64,000 nucleotides of DNA from Chitinophaga silvisoli. Its GTDB lineage: Bacteria; Bacteroidota; Bacteroidia; Chitinophagales; Chitinophagaceae. The stretch is from assembly GCF_003412465.1 (NCBI RefSeq), contig NZ_QTJV01000001.1:1178001-1242000 (forward strand), in the 5' to 3' direction. Position numbers and translations under genes: made by a program. Positions 37,173 to 44,931 of this stretch are shown here, piece by piece (positions within the stretch are counted from its first letter, which is position 1; each line of letters begins with the position of its first letter). Below the pieces are notes generated by a model, which saw only the letters and a list, made by a program, of their open reading frames with translations, ran no database searches and was not told where the DNA came from.

Positions 37173-38234
37173 ATGGATGTTAGTAAAAACAAGGGAATTG
37201 CAGCAGACCAGAAGAAACTGGTAGTAATTGTGGCGATGACCAGGTATATGCTGCTGGATTTTACCGGACCTGCAGATGTGTTTACCAACGCTGACAGATT
37301 TTTACAGGCTACGGGCACCAACAATGGTTATGAGGTAAAAGTGGTAGCGCCCACCTATGATAAAAGAGTGACTACATCTGCTGGTGTTGAAGTCAATTGT
37401 CAGTATTGTGCAATGGATATAAAGCCACCAATTGACACCCTGATTATCGCGGGTGATGACTATTGGGAAATCATGGCTTCAGAGCTGGAGCCATTTTACG
37501 CGTGGTTATCCGGTATAAATGAACAGAACACCCGTCGCATAGGATCTGTCTGTGCCGGAGCTTTTGCCTTGGCAAAAGCAGGCCTGCTGAATGGTCGCAA
37601 GGCGACCACACATTGGGAAGTTTCAGAAAAACTGAAAGCACAGTACCCGTCGATAAAGGTACACAGCAATGCATTCTTTATGCAGGATGGCTATATATAT
37701 ACGTCGGCAGGTGTGTCTTCCGGGATAGATCTTTCATTGGCACTTGTTGAAGAAGATTATGGAAAGGAGATTGCTGTAAGGGTGGCGCGACAATTAGTAT
37801 TTTACCTGAGAAGGCCGGGCGTACAGGCACAATTCGGAAACCTGCTTCCTGTTTATGACAACACCAGCATTGGGCACAAACTAAAACTTTGGCTTAATGA
37901 ACGGCTTCATGAACCTGTAGATCTCAGTAAGATTGCGGAGCACTTTAACATGAGTGTCCGTAACCTGACGCGGGTATTGCAAAAGCATGCAGGGATGCCT
38001 CCGGCGAAATTTATAGAAAAGCTCAGGGTGGAGAAAGCCCGTGTATATCTTGAAGATACAGATTTGTCATTGGAAAGGATTGCTGAGCAGTGTGGATTAG
38101 GCAACCTGGTAACTATGCGACGGATATTTCTGCGACAACTTGCGATTACTCCTTCAGATTACCGCAACGCTTTCCGGACTTCGCTTAAAGACACCGGAGA
38201 TCAGGGGCTGTTTCCTGTTTCATACCCAGCTTAA
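37173..38234 (+). CDS. GlxA family regulator (DJ-1/PfpI domain plus AraC HTH)
   Basis: 353 residues. Residues about 17-185 form a DJ-1/PfpI-like domain with the nucleophile-elbow cysteine in GSVCAGAFALAKAGLLNG, and residues about 225-335 hold an AraC double HTH (VDLSKIAEHFNMSVRNLTR, LSLERIAEQCGLGNLVTM). GlxA-type proteins sense small molecules or stress and activate nearby genes. The first ATG is four bases after a perfect -7 box, so translation may be leaderless. The FAD monooxygenase lies upstream. Confidence 0.85.
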   Translation: MDVSKNKGIAADQKKLVVIVAMTRYMLLDFTGPADVFTNADRFLQATGTNNGYEVKVVAPTYDKRVTTSAGVEVNCQYCAMDIKPPIDTLIIAGDDYWEIMASELEPFYAWLSGINEQNTRRIGSVCAGAFALAKAGLLNGRKATTHWEVSEKLKAQYPSIKVHSNAFFMQDGYIYTSAGVSSGIDLSLALVEEDYGKEIAVRVARQLVFYLRRPGVQAQFGNLLPVYDNTSIGHKLKLWLNERLHEPVDLSKIAEHFNMSVRNLTRVLQKHAGMPPAKFIEKLRVEKARVYLEDTDLSLERIAEQCGLGNLVTMRRIFLRQLAITPSDYRNAFRTSLKDTGDQGLFPVSYPA

Positions 38235-38342
38235 GTTATCTTTATTAGTGACAAGCGCCGCTTGTGATTGATATGCACAGTAAACTGTGGGTACAGGATA
38301 TTATTTGCCTTCCGTTTTGTTTCTAAAATAAAATCCCGATAC

Positions 38343-38804
38343 ATGTATTTCGCTTTGTTAGTGTTGCATTCGCTGCTACGGTGGCTAATGCTGGGAAGTC
38401 TTTGCTATGCCATTTACACCGCTTTGCGTGGTGTCACCCAAAGGCTGCCTTTTACCCAAAAAGCTAATGCTATCCGTCACTGGACGACGACATTTACCCA
38501 TATTCAATTGGTGATTGGAATGGCACTTTATATTCAGAGCCCGTTGGTAAATGTTAAGGTGGCCGGTATGCAGGTGGAGTCTTTTAACGAGTATACTTAT
38601 TTCAAATACGTTCACATATCTCTTATGATTCTTGCCGTTGTTTTAATAACAATCGGATCGGCAAGAGCAAAGAGAGTTGCAGCGGACCAGGAAAAGTATA
38701 AGATGATGTTAACATGGTTTCTTATAGCGTTAGTCATCCTGTTAATTGCTATTCCATGGCCATTTTCTCCACTTGCGCAACGGCCATGGCTGAGATTATT
38801 CTAA
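38343..38804 (+). CDS. Four-helix membrane protein, cytochrome b561-like
   Basis: 154 residues from ATG at 38343 (MYFALLVLHSLLRWLML); an upstream in-frame start at 38268 would add 25 non-hydrophobic residues. Four helices carry histidines at suggestive positions (VLHSLLRW, RHWTTTFTHIQLVIG, YFKYVHISLMI), so a b-type haem is possible but not proven. The gene lies just before the cbb3 oxidase genes on the same strand. Confidence 0.65.
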   Translation: MYFALLVLHSLLRWLMLGSLCYAIYTALRGVTQRLPFTQKANAIRHWTTTFTHIQLVIGMALYIQSPLVNVKVAGMQVESFNEYTYFKYVHISLMILAVVLITIGSARAKRVAADQEKYKMMLTWFLIALVILLIAIPWPFSPLAQRPWLRLF

Positions 38805-38901
38805 AGATCTTACCGGGCTGCTGGTTAAATGTGAAAACTCATTCTACGTTGACAGGCACCTGCAAAGAAAAGAAGTTGAAGCAATATCAAAAAATGAATA
38901 A

Positions 38902-41037
38902 ATGAAACCACATTGGTTAAAGCGAATAGTGCTGACGGCAGCTGTATTAATGGTCAGCATATATTATGTACAAGCGCAGTCAAAGGGGAGTGCTTTCTTT
39001 GCGATGAATTCAATTGCCGGCTTATGGACATTCTGTTTACTACTCATGGGGGTAATACTGCTATCAGCTTTGAGTATGAAGTATCGTTTGAAAAACCTGA
39101 TCAGATCCTTACGGGCACGGCATCAAAAGCCACAGCTTGAAAACGTTGCAGCTTATATTCGCCAATTAAACAGCCATCAGCTGACTGCATTATTGCGGAT
39201 TAAACAGCATACCAAAGTGAAAATGCTGATATGGGTTGCACTGGGATGTAGTTTGTCTGCAAAAGCGCTGGATGCCAAACCCACGAGATTAATGAATCAG
39301 ACAGGCATTCTCATTACGATCATATTGATATTGATTCCGGTGTTGGTTGGCATTGCGCTGATGATTTTCAAGTTAAGAAGAGTAATTGGTAATTACCATC
39401 GTAAAGTTTATCAGGAGGAGTCAGGCCTGCTGGCAACTTACCTTGATGAGATGAATGATGCGGAGATGCTAAATGAATTGTTACAACGTAAAGCCGCACT
39501 CGATTATTCACTTAACCACGATGAACTGGCGGGTACTGTGGCTGCGGAAGATAACAAGGGTTTGTTAAATGAAATTAGTAATGAGAATAATGTCAATTTT
39601 ATAACACGCAAAAAAGCTTCTTCGTCACGTCCACCTGTTGATCCTGCACTGGGGAAACTCATACTTTGGTTCCTGGGGACTGCGACCTTCTGGCTTTTGT
39701 TTGGTACTACTGTAGGTGAGTATGTCGGAATAAAATTTGTCAGCCCTGACGTAGATCATTTAAGCTGGTTGAGTTTTGGACGGTTACGGCCGGTGCATAC
39801 GAATGCTGTTTTCTGGGGATGGGCATCCCTGGCCATGCTAGGTTTAGGGCACTATATTGTTCCCCGGGTAAGTAATACTTCAATCGCCAGTCTGAAAAGG
39901 GGCTGGTATACGCTCATACTTGTAAACGCAGCTGTAGTATTGGGGACTATATGCCTAATGGCAGGTATCAATAACGCTGGCGGAGAATACAGGGAATATA
40001 TATGGCCGGTGATGGCATTGTTTGCCACGGGTCTGTGTATTACGCTTGCCAACTTTATCCAGACTATTGCCAGACGGACATCTAAAGAAATTTACATATC
40101 CAACTGGTATATTGTTTCAGCTGTCATATTTGCAATCGTCATTGTATTGGTGGCATATTCACCTTTCTGGCAGGATGGTCTTGGTGAGACGATTGTTCAG
40201 GGTTATTATATGCACCAGGGGGTTGGAATGTGGTTTATGCTTTTTATGCTGGGGGTTACCTATTACTTCCTGCCACAACAACTCAACCGTCCCATCTATT
40301 CCTATAGCCTGGGTATACTGGCTTTCTGGTCCCAGATAGTTTTCTATACGGTAATCGGTACACATCACTTTGTGTTCAGTTCCATACCCTGGTGGCTGCA
40401 GACAGTAGCCATTGTCGGTAGTGTGGGGATGCTAATCCCGGTAACATCAGGGACTACCAACTTTTTTATGACCTTCCGCAACGGATGGCATAAACTGGCC
40501 GGCAGTTATACGCTTCCTTTTTTCCTGGTAGGATTGGTATTTTATTTCACCGGTTCCATGCAGGGCACTGCTGAGGCATTCCGTTATACCAATCTGATAT
40601 GGCATTTTACGGACTTCACAGTCGCACATTCACACATCACTATGTATGGTATCATCACGTTTTTGTTGTGGGCGGCTATTTATACAGTTGTACCGGTATT
40701 AACAGGTAAGGAACCACCGCAAATCACTGTGGGGATCCACTTCTGGGTAGCGCTGATGGGGCTGTTATTTTATACCATCCCATTGATGTATGGGGCAACT
40801 TACAGGGGAATTATGTGGCAATCCGGTAAACCGTTTATAGATAGTGTGGTATTTATGGCACCGTACTGGCTTTGGCGTGCAATAGGTGGTAGTCTTATGT
40901 GGGCATCCCACATTGTGTTTGCCTATAACATGTATAAAATGTCGCTGGCGACTGCGGCCCCCGATATAAAAGAAGCGGCTTTAAAAAAATTAAGTGAGCA
41001 GTATTTAAAGGGCTCCGTTTCATCTCCGATTCAATAA
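38902..41037 (+). CDS. ccoN: cbb3-type cytochrome c oxidase subunit I with N-terminal extension
   Basis: 711 residues against about 480 for an ordinary CcoN. The catalytic core begins near 247: haem ligand His299 in RPVHTNAVF, Cu-B His in YMHQGVGMWF, GTHHFVFSSIPWW with the two Cu-B histidines, and the low- and high-spin haem pair in FTDFTVAHSHITMYG. The first 245 residues hold a signal-like helix, three further hydrophobic segments (about 38-58, 106-120, 134-156) and a charged soluble stretch. This extension resembles the membrane part of CcoP, but that is inference. It forms the oxygen-reducing subunit of a high-affinity terminal oxidase; the subunit II gene follows 5 bases later. Confidence 0.9.
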   Translation: MKPHWLKRIVLTAAVLMVSIYYVQAQSKGSAFFAMNSIAGLWTFCLLLMGVILLSALSMKYRLKNLIRSLRARHQKPQLENVAAYIRQLNSHQLTALLRIKQHTKVKMLIWVALGCSLSAKALDAKPTRLMNQTGILITIILILIPVLVGIALMIFKLRRVIGNYHRKVYQEESGLLATYLDEMNDAEMLNELLQRKAALDYSLNHDELAGTVAAEDNKGLLNEISNENNVNFITRKKASSSRPPVDPALGKLILWFLGTATFWLLFGTTVGEYVGIKFVSPDVDHLSWLSFGRLRPVHTNAVFWGWASLAMLGLGHYIVPRVSNTSIASLKRGWYTLILVNAAVVLGTICLMAGINNAGGEYREYIWPVMALFATGLCITLANFIQTIARRTSKEIYISNWYIVSAVIFAIVIVLVAYSPFWQDGLGETIVQGYYMHQGVGMWFMLFMLGVTYYFLPQQLNRPIYSYSLGILAFWSQIVFYTVIGTHHFVFSSIPWWLQTVAIVGSVGMLIPVTSGTTNFFMTFRNGWHKLAGSYTLPFFLVGLVFYFTGSMQGTAEAFRYTNLIWHFTDFTVAHSHITMYGIITFLLWAAIYTVVPVLTGKEPPQITVGIHFWVALMGLLFYTIPLMYGATYRGIMWQSGKPFIDSVVFMAPYWLWRAIGGSLMWASHIVFAYNMYKMSLATAAPDIKEAALKKLSEQYLKGSVSSPIQ

Positions 41038-41042
41038 ACGCT

Positions 41043-42038
41043 ATGGAACTGTTCGATAATCATAAGACACTATACAGCACTGCATTGGGATTATTTTTAA
41101 TACTCACCCTGGGAGTGGCCATATTACCTGCTATCTCCAATGAACAAAATAATGCTCCGTTACCAGACGCACCGGCGCTTAGCGAAGACGCTGTAAAAGG
41201 AAAGGCTTTGTTTATAGCCAATGGATGTGTGGCATGTCATACGCAACAGGTACGTAATGTAGAAATGGACAAAATATGGGGTGAGCGCCCTGGCATTGCC
41301 GCCGATTATGCAGACGATCATCGTACGGATTTGCTTCGTAACACGGCCACATTAATGGGAACAGAGCGTACAGGACCAGATCTCACTAATGTGGGTAAGC
41401 GTCAGCCCTCGCGCGACTGGCAACTCGTACATCTTTTTAATCCCAGAACGGTCGTTGAGCAATCGATCATGCCAGCTTACACCTGGTTGTTTGACATCAA
41501 AGATTCAGTGCAGGAGGGGGATGTAGTAGTAAATGTACCGGAAGCATTTCTTGCCTCACCACATCAGAAAGTAGTTGCTTCCAGGGAAGCCTTGCAATTG
41601 GTAGCCTATCTGCAATCCTTAAAGCAGGTGAAACTACCGGACGAAAAAAGCCCGCTGTTTCTCTATAAACGTGAAAAGCCGGCTGACAACAATGGTGGTG
41701 CTCCGGCGACACTCAACGGCGCGGAATTATATGCAAACAATTGCCAGAGTTGCCATCAACCTAACGGTGAAGGACTAAAGGGAGCTTTTCCGCCATTAAA
41801 AGGGAGCAAAATAGTCTTAAATGATGATCCGGAGTTAATGGTAGATATTATTATGAATGGCTATAGTGGCAGGGTGCAGGAAGGATTTGGGGAAATGCCT
41901 GCTGTGGGTACGCTGAATAAATTAAGTGCCGGCGAAATAGCGGCGATTATGAACCACGAAAGAAGTTCGTGGGGAAATAATAGCCGGAAAGTAACGGAAG
42001 AGGAAGTTAAAACGATCATGGATAAGGTAAAAAAGTAA
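41043..42038 (+). CDS. ccoO: cbb3 oxidase subunit II fused to a class I cytochrome c
   Basis: 331 residues. An N-terminal anchor helix (LYSTALGLFLILTLGVAIL) precedes the CcoO haem c site GCVACHTQQVR (about 58-68) and the subunit II pattern TERTGPDLTNVGKRQPSRDW with HLFNPRTVVEQSIMPAY. A second haem site, NNCQSCHQPNGEG (about 235), belongs to a CcoP-like cytochrome c domain with GEMPAVGTLNKLSAGEI as the Met-ligand region. The protein thus combines CcoO and a CcoP cytochrome. It passes electrons to subunit I. Confidence 0.9.
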   Translation: MELFDNHKTLYSTALGLFLILTLGVAILPAISNEQNNAPLPDAPALSEDAVKGKALFIANGCVACHTQQVRNVEMDKIWGERPGIAADYADDHRTDLLRNTATLMGTERTGPDLTNVGKRQPSRDWQLVHLFNPRTVVEQSIMPAYTWLFDIKDSVQEGDVVVNVPEAFLASPHQKVVASREALQLVAYLQSLKQVKLPDEKSPLFLYKREKPADNNGGAPATLNGAELYANNCQSCHQPNGEGLKGAFPPLKGSKIVLNDDPELMVDIIMNGYSGRVQEGFGEMPAVGTLNKLSAGEIAAIMNHERSSWGNNSRKVTEEEVKTIMDKVKK

Positions 42039-42048
42039 TGATACTAAT

Positions 42049-42306
42049 ATGAAAAGAATTTTCCTTTTGATACTATGGCTCTTTTCCGCTTACGTGACAT
42101 CTGCATGTCCGGCATGCGAAAAACAACAGCCTAAATTATTGCGGGGAATCACCCACGGCACGGGACCTGATAGTCAATGGGATTATGTGATTATTGTAGT
42201 TACCGTGGTATTTGTAATAATAACCTTGTTTTTGTCTGTAAAATGGTTGATTCGACCTAATGAGTCAATGCAGAACCATATTAAAACGAGTATAATAAAT
42301 CATTGA
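42049..42306 (+). CDS. Small signal-anchored membrane protein of the oxidase operon
   Basis: 85 residues with a signal peptide (FLLILWLFSAYVTSACPAC) and one transmembrane helix (YVIIVVTVVFVIITLFLSV). A CPAC pair lies right after the signal and recalls copper or disulfide chemistry, but no family is recognised. It lies 11 bases after the ccoO gene, in the position of CcoQ-like accessory genes. Confidence 0.6.
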   Translation: MKRIFLLILWLFSAYVTSACPACEKQQPKLLRGITHGTGPDSQWDYVIIVVTVVFVIITLFLSVKWLIRPNESMQNHIKTSIINH

Positions 42307-42310
42307 TCAT

Positions 42311-42721
42311 ATGAAAGATCATAGTACCGTCTTCATCTTTATCGATGATGACAAAACGCCGGCAGCGTATTTACAGACACCCGTCCAATTTAAACTTGAT
42401 ACGAATAAACTAACTGATGGTATGCATACCCTGAAAATTGTGAGTAAGGATCCTGCCGGTAAAGAAGGAATAAGGGTGATACCCTTTGAAGTACGCAACG
42501 GCCCCGCCGTAGCTGTAGAGGGAATTAAGGAAAATGCCGTCGTTGATGGTATAGTGCCTCTGATGATAAATGCTTATGGAAAAGGAGATCAGCGATCTTT
42601 TGTCATCACGGGGAGTGAAACTCCCCAAAGTATTCCATTCTGGATATATGTGCTGATCATCAGCTTCTGTGCCTGGGCAGTATATTATCTGGTTAGTTCT
42701 GTTGCTATAAAGCTTGTGTGA
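42311..42721 (+). CDS. Membrane-anchored Ig-like protein of the oxidase operon
   Basis: 136 residues: a soluble beta-sandwich-like domain (VQFKLDTNKLTDGMHTLKIV, RVIPFEVRNGPAVAVEGI) ends with a C-terminal transmembrane helix (SIPFWIYVLIISFCAWAVYY). There is no N-terminal signal, yet the pattern suggests an outward-facing domain. It starts 5 bases after the preceding gene. Function unknown; an accessory or assembly role is inferred. Confidence 0.6.
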   Translation: MKDHSTVFIFIDDDKTPAAYLQTPVQFKLDTNKLTDGMHTLKIVSKDPAGKEGIRVIPFEVRNGPAVAVEGIKENAVVDGIVPLMINAYGKGDQRSFVITGSETPQSIPFWIYVLIISFCAWAVYYLVSSVAIKLV

Positions 42722-42802
42722 AGAAAGATGGCATGGTTAAGTCACACCGTGGTTAAATCATGGTCTAAGAATGATAGATAAGTTGATTGACTCAGCCCGA
42801 AA

Positions 42803-42840
42803 CCGGGCAGGTTTCCCTGCCTGGTGCTATCTTCTTTTTT
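42803..42840 (+). terminator. Rho-independent terminator of the oxidase operon
   Basis: CCGGGCAGG (42803-42811) pairs with CCTGCCTGG (42816-42824) and TTCTTTTTT follows, about 80 bases after the last gene of the block. Confidence 0.7.
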
Positions 42841-42906
42841 GAACAGCAGACATTGGGTGCTTGCTGTGATCGCCAGCAAACGAAATATTCAAGTAATAGA
42901 CGAGCT

Positions 42907-43707
42907 ATGAATAAGTGTTTTTTGATAATCGCTATAACAGTACTAATGATCATTTCAGCGGTGGGTTGTAGTAATAAAGGTGCGCAAGGTACGCTGGTAC
43001 CTTTATCAATAGAGTTTGATAATATAGCCGGGGAACAAAACCTGCAATTAGGTACAGGAGTTTACAGAAATGCCGAAGGAGAGACTTACTCGGTAGATTT
43101 TCTTCAGTACTATATCAGTAACATCAGCCTGACCCGTACAGATGGATTTACATATACTGTTCCGCAGGATAGCAGTTATTTTTTAATCAGGGAAGAGGAC
43201 CCAAAAACACGTTTTGCGAACGTAAAGGTTCCGGAAGGAGAGTACAGCAGGTTGACATTTATGGTGGGCGTTGACAGTCTGCGCAATACCATGGATATCA
43301 GCAAGAGAACAGGCGTGTTGGACCCGGCAGGAGGCATGGAAGGCATGTACTGGGAATGGAATAGTGGTTATATCTTTTTCAGGATGGAAGGCACTTCCTT
43401 TGCTGTGCCAGCCACTATTGATGCTAAACAGCGATTTCGTTTTCACATTGGTGGATTTGGCGGGATCTCTGCGCCTACCATCAACAACATCAAAACAATC
43501 AGTATAGATCTTACGGCAGGGGGGACAGCTCTCGTTAAAAAAGGTGCGCATAGCAATATCCATCTGATGGTCGATATTATGAAAGTCTTTGACGGACCAT
43601 CACAGGTGCGGTTAAAGGATCATTCGCAGGTGATGTTCAGTGACTATAGTGCCAGCATAGCTAAGAACTATTCCACTATGTTCAGGCATGATCACACAGA
43701 AAATTGA
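42907..43707 (+). CDS. MbnP-like periplasmic lipoprotein, putative copper protein
   Basis: 266 residues from ATG at 42907 (MNKCFLIIAITVLMIISAVGC), a lipoprotein signal. The core matches MbnP: VDFLQYYISNISLTR, YLIREED-type loop, and GMYWEWNSGYIFFRMEG, the tryptophan-rich motif. In Methylosinus a tryptophan of MbnP is converted to kynurenine by MbnH to make a copper site. Here the partner gene follows with a 20-base overlap. No methanobactin precursor is visible, so a stand-alone copper-handling pair is more likely. Confidence 0.75.
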   Translation: MNKCFLIIAITVLMIISAVGCSNKGAQGTLVPLSIEFDNIAGEQNLQLGTGVYRNAEGETYSVDFLQYYISNISLTRTDGFTYTVPQDSSYFLIREEDPKTRFANVKVPEGEYSRLTFMVGVDSLRNTMDISKRTGVLDPAGGMEGMYWEWNSGYIFFRMEGTSFAVPATIDAKQRFRFHIGGFGGISAPTINNIKTISIDLTAGGTALVKKGAHSNIHLMVDIMKVFDGPSQVRLKDHSQVMFSDYSASIAKNYSTMFRHDHTEN

Positions 43708-44746
43708 TCTGATGTGCAACGTATGTAGTGTATGTATCGCTTTCTTAATGATATTGTTGTTGGGATGTGGGGCTGGTAATAAAGAGGGGCAGTTTCATCC
43801 TTTCGTGATACCTGCAAATTTTCCTCCTCCCTCATACCGCTTTAAGGATAATAAGATCACACAGGCAGGCTTTACATTGGGCAGGAAACTGTTTTATGAT
43901 CCAAGGTTATCCAGGAACAACACTATTAGTTGTGGCAGCTGTCATATCCAGTCTGCTGCTTTTACCCAACATGGACATGACGTTAGTCATGGTATTGATG
44001 ATCGCCTGGGTACCAGGAATTCACCGCCTATTATGAATCTGGCCTGGTCGGCTACATTGATGTGGGATGGTGGTATTTCTGATCTTGACCTGCAGCCGCT
44101 GGCACCTATCTCTAACCATGTAGAAATGGATGATAATATGGAGAATATCATCCGGAAAATTAGAAGTGATCCGGAGTATCCAGGGTTATTCAAAAAGGCG
44201 TACAGAACAGATGATATTACAACTACACGTGTCTTAAAAGCATTGTCGCAGTTTATGCTTATGTGTGTAAGCAGTCATTCGAAATACGACAGTGTTATGC
44301 GTAAAGAGGGCGGTGTGACATTCAATGTTGACGAGCAGGATGGATATTTTATTTATCAGCAGAAGTGTGCTGCATGTCATGCAGAACCTTTATTCACCGA
44401 CTTGTCATTCAGGAATATTGGTTTGAGGGTTACTGCTGTAAAAGATCCGGGCAGATACGCCGTTACACTGAAGTCTTCAGATCGGTACAAGTTCAGAGTG
44501 CCCAGCCTGCGTAACCTTGCCTATACGGCTCCTTATATGCATGATGGGAGGTATCTGACAATAACAGCTGTATTGAATCACTATACAGATTTAGTACAAC
44601 TAATACGGGGGATCGATCCCCTGCTTATACGAAAAGGCAGACCAGGGATAACAATGACCCAGGAAGATAAAAGAAAACTGGTTGCTTTTTTAAATACGCT
44701 CAACGATCAGCAATTCGTGAGAGACCCACTGCTTTCACCACAATAA
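43688..44746 (+). CDS. MbnH/MauG-like di-haem cytochrome c peroxidase
   Basis: 352 residues with a lipoprotein-type start (IAFLMILLLGCGAGNK). Two haem-binding sites are seen: CGSCH (about 78-82) and CAACH (about 225-229), with LGRKLFYDPRLSRNN, GTRNSPPIMNLAW, FMWDGG-type motifs and VPSLRNLAYTAPYMHDG of the bacterial cytochrome c peroxidase family. Overlap with the MbnP-like gene strongly suggests that it oxidises that protein, as MbnH does, instead of detoxifying peroxide. Its mature form would work in the periplasm. Confidence 0.8.
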   Translation: MITQKIDLMCNVCSVCIAFLMILLLGCGAGNKEGQFHPFVIPANFPPPSYRFKDNKITQAGFTLGRKLFYDPRLSRNNTISCGSCHIQSAAFTQHGHDVSHGIDDRLGTRNSPPIMNLAWSATLMWDGGISDLDLQPLAPISNHVEMDDNMENIIRKIRSDPEYPGLFKKAYRTDDITTTRVLKALSQFMLMCVSSHSKYDSVMRKEGGVTFNVDEQDGYFIYQQKCAACHAEPLFTDLSFRNIGLRVTAVKDPGRYAVTLKSSDRYKFRVPSLRNLAYTAPYMHDGRYLTITAVLNHYTDLVQLIRGIDPLLIRKGRPGITMTQEDKRKLVAFLNTLNDQQFVRDPLLSPQ

Positions 44747-44931
44747 TCCTGGCCCTGAATAAGCACAGAAAGGACCGTATTGTATCATCTGCAGCAGATA
44801 TGTTTTCTTTTAGAAAAATAACTATGAATACACCTGGCTGACTGCATTATTGTTAGTTGTCCGGAAAATAGATAATAGCCGGTTTGAAATGTGTGTACAG
44901 GTATTTACAAATAAGGTATTAGAAATTGATT

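Noticed and set aside
42907..44746. Methanobactin biosynthesis cluster
   Set aside because: No MbnA precursor, MbnB or MbnC genes are visible; only the MbnP/MbnH-like pair is present.
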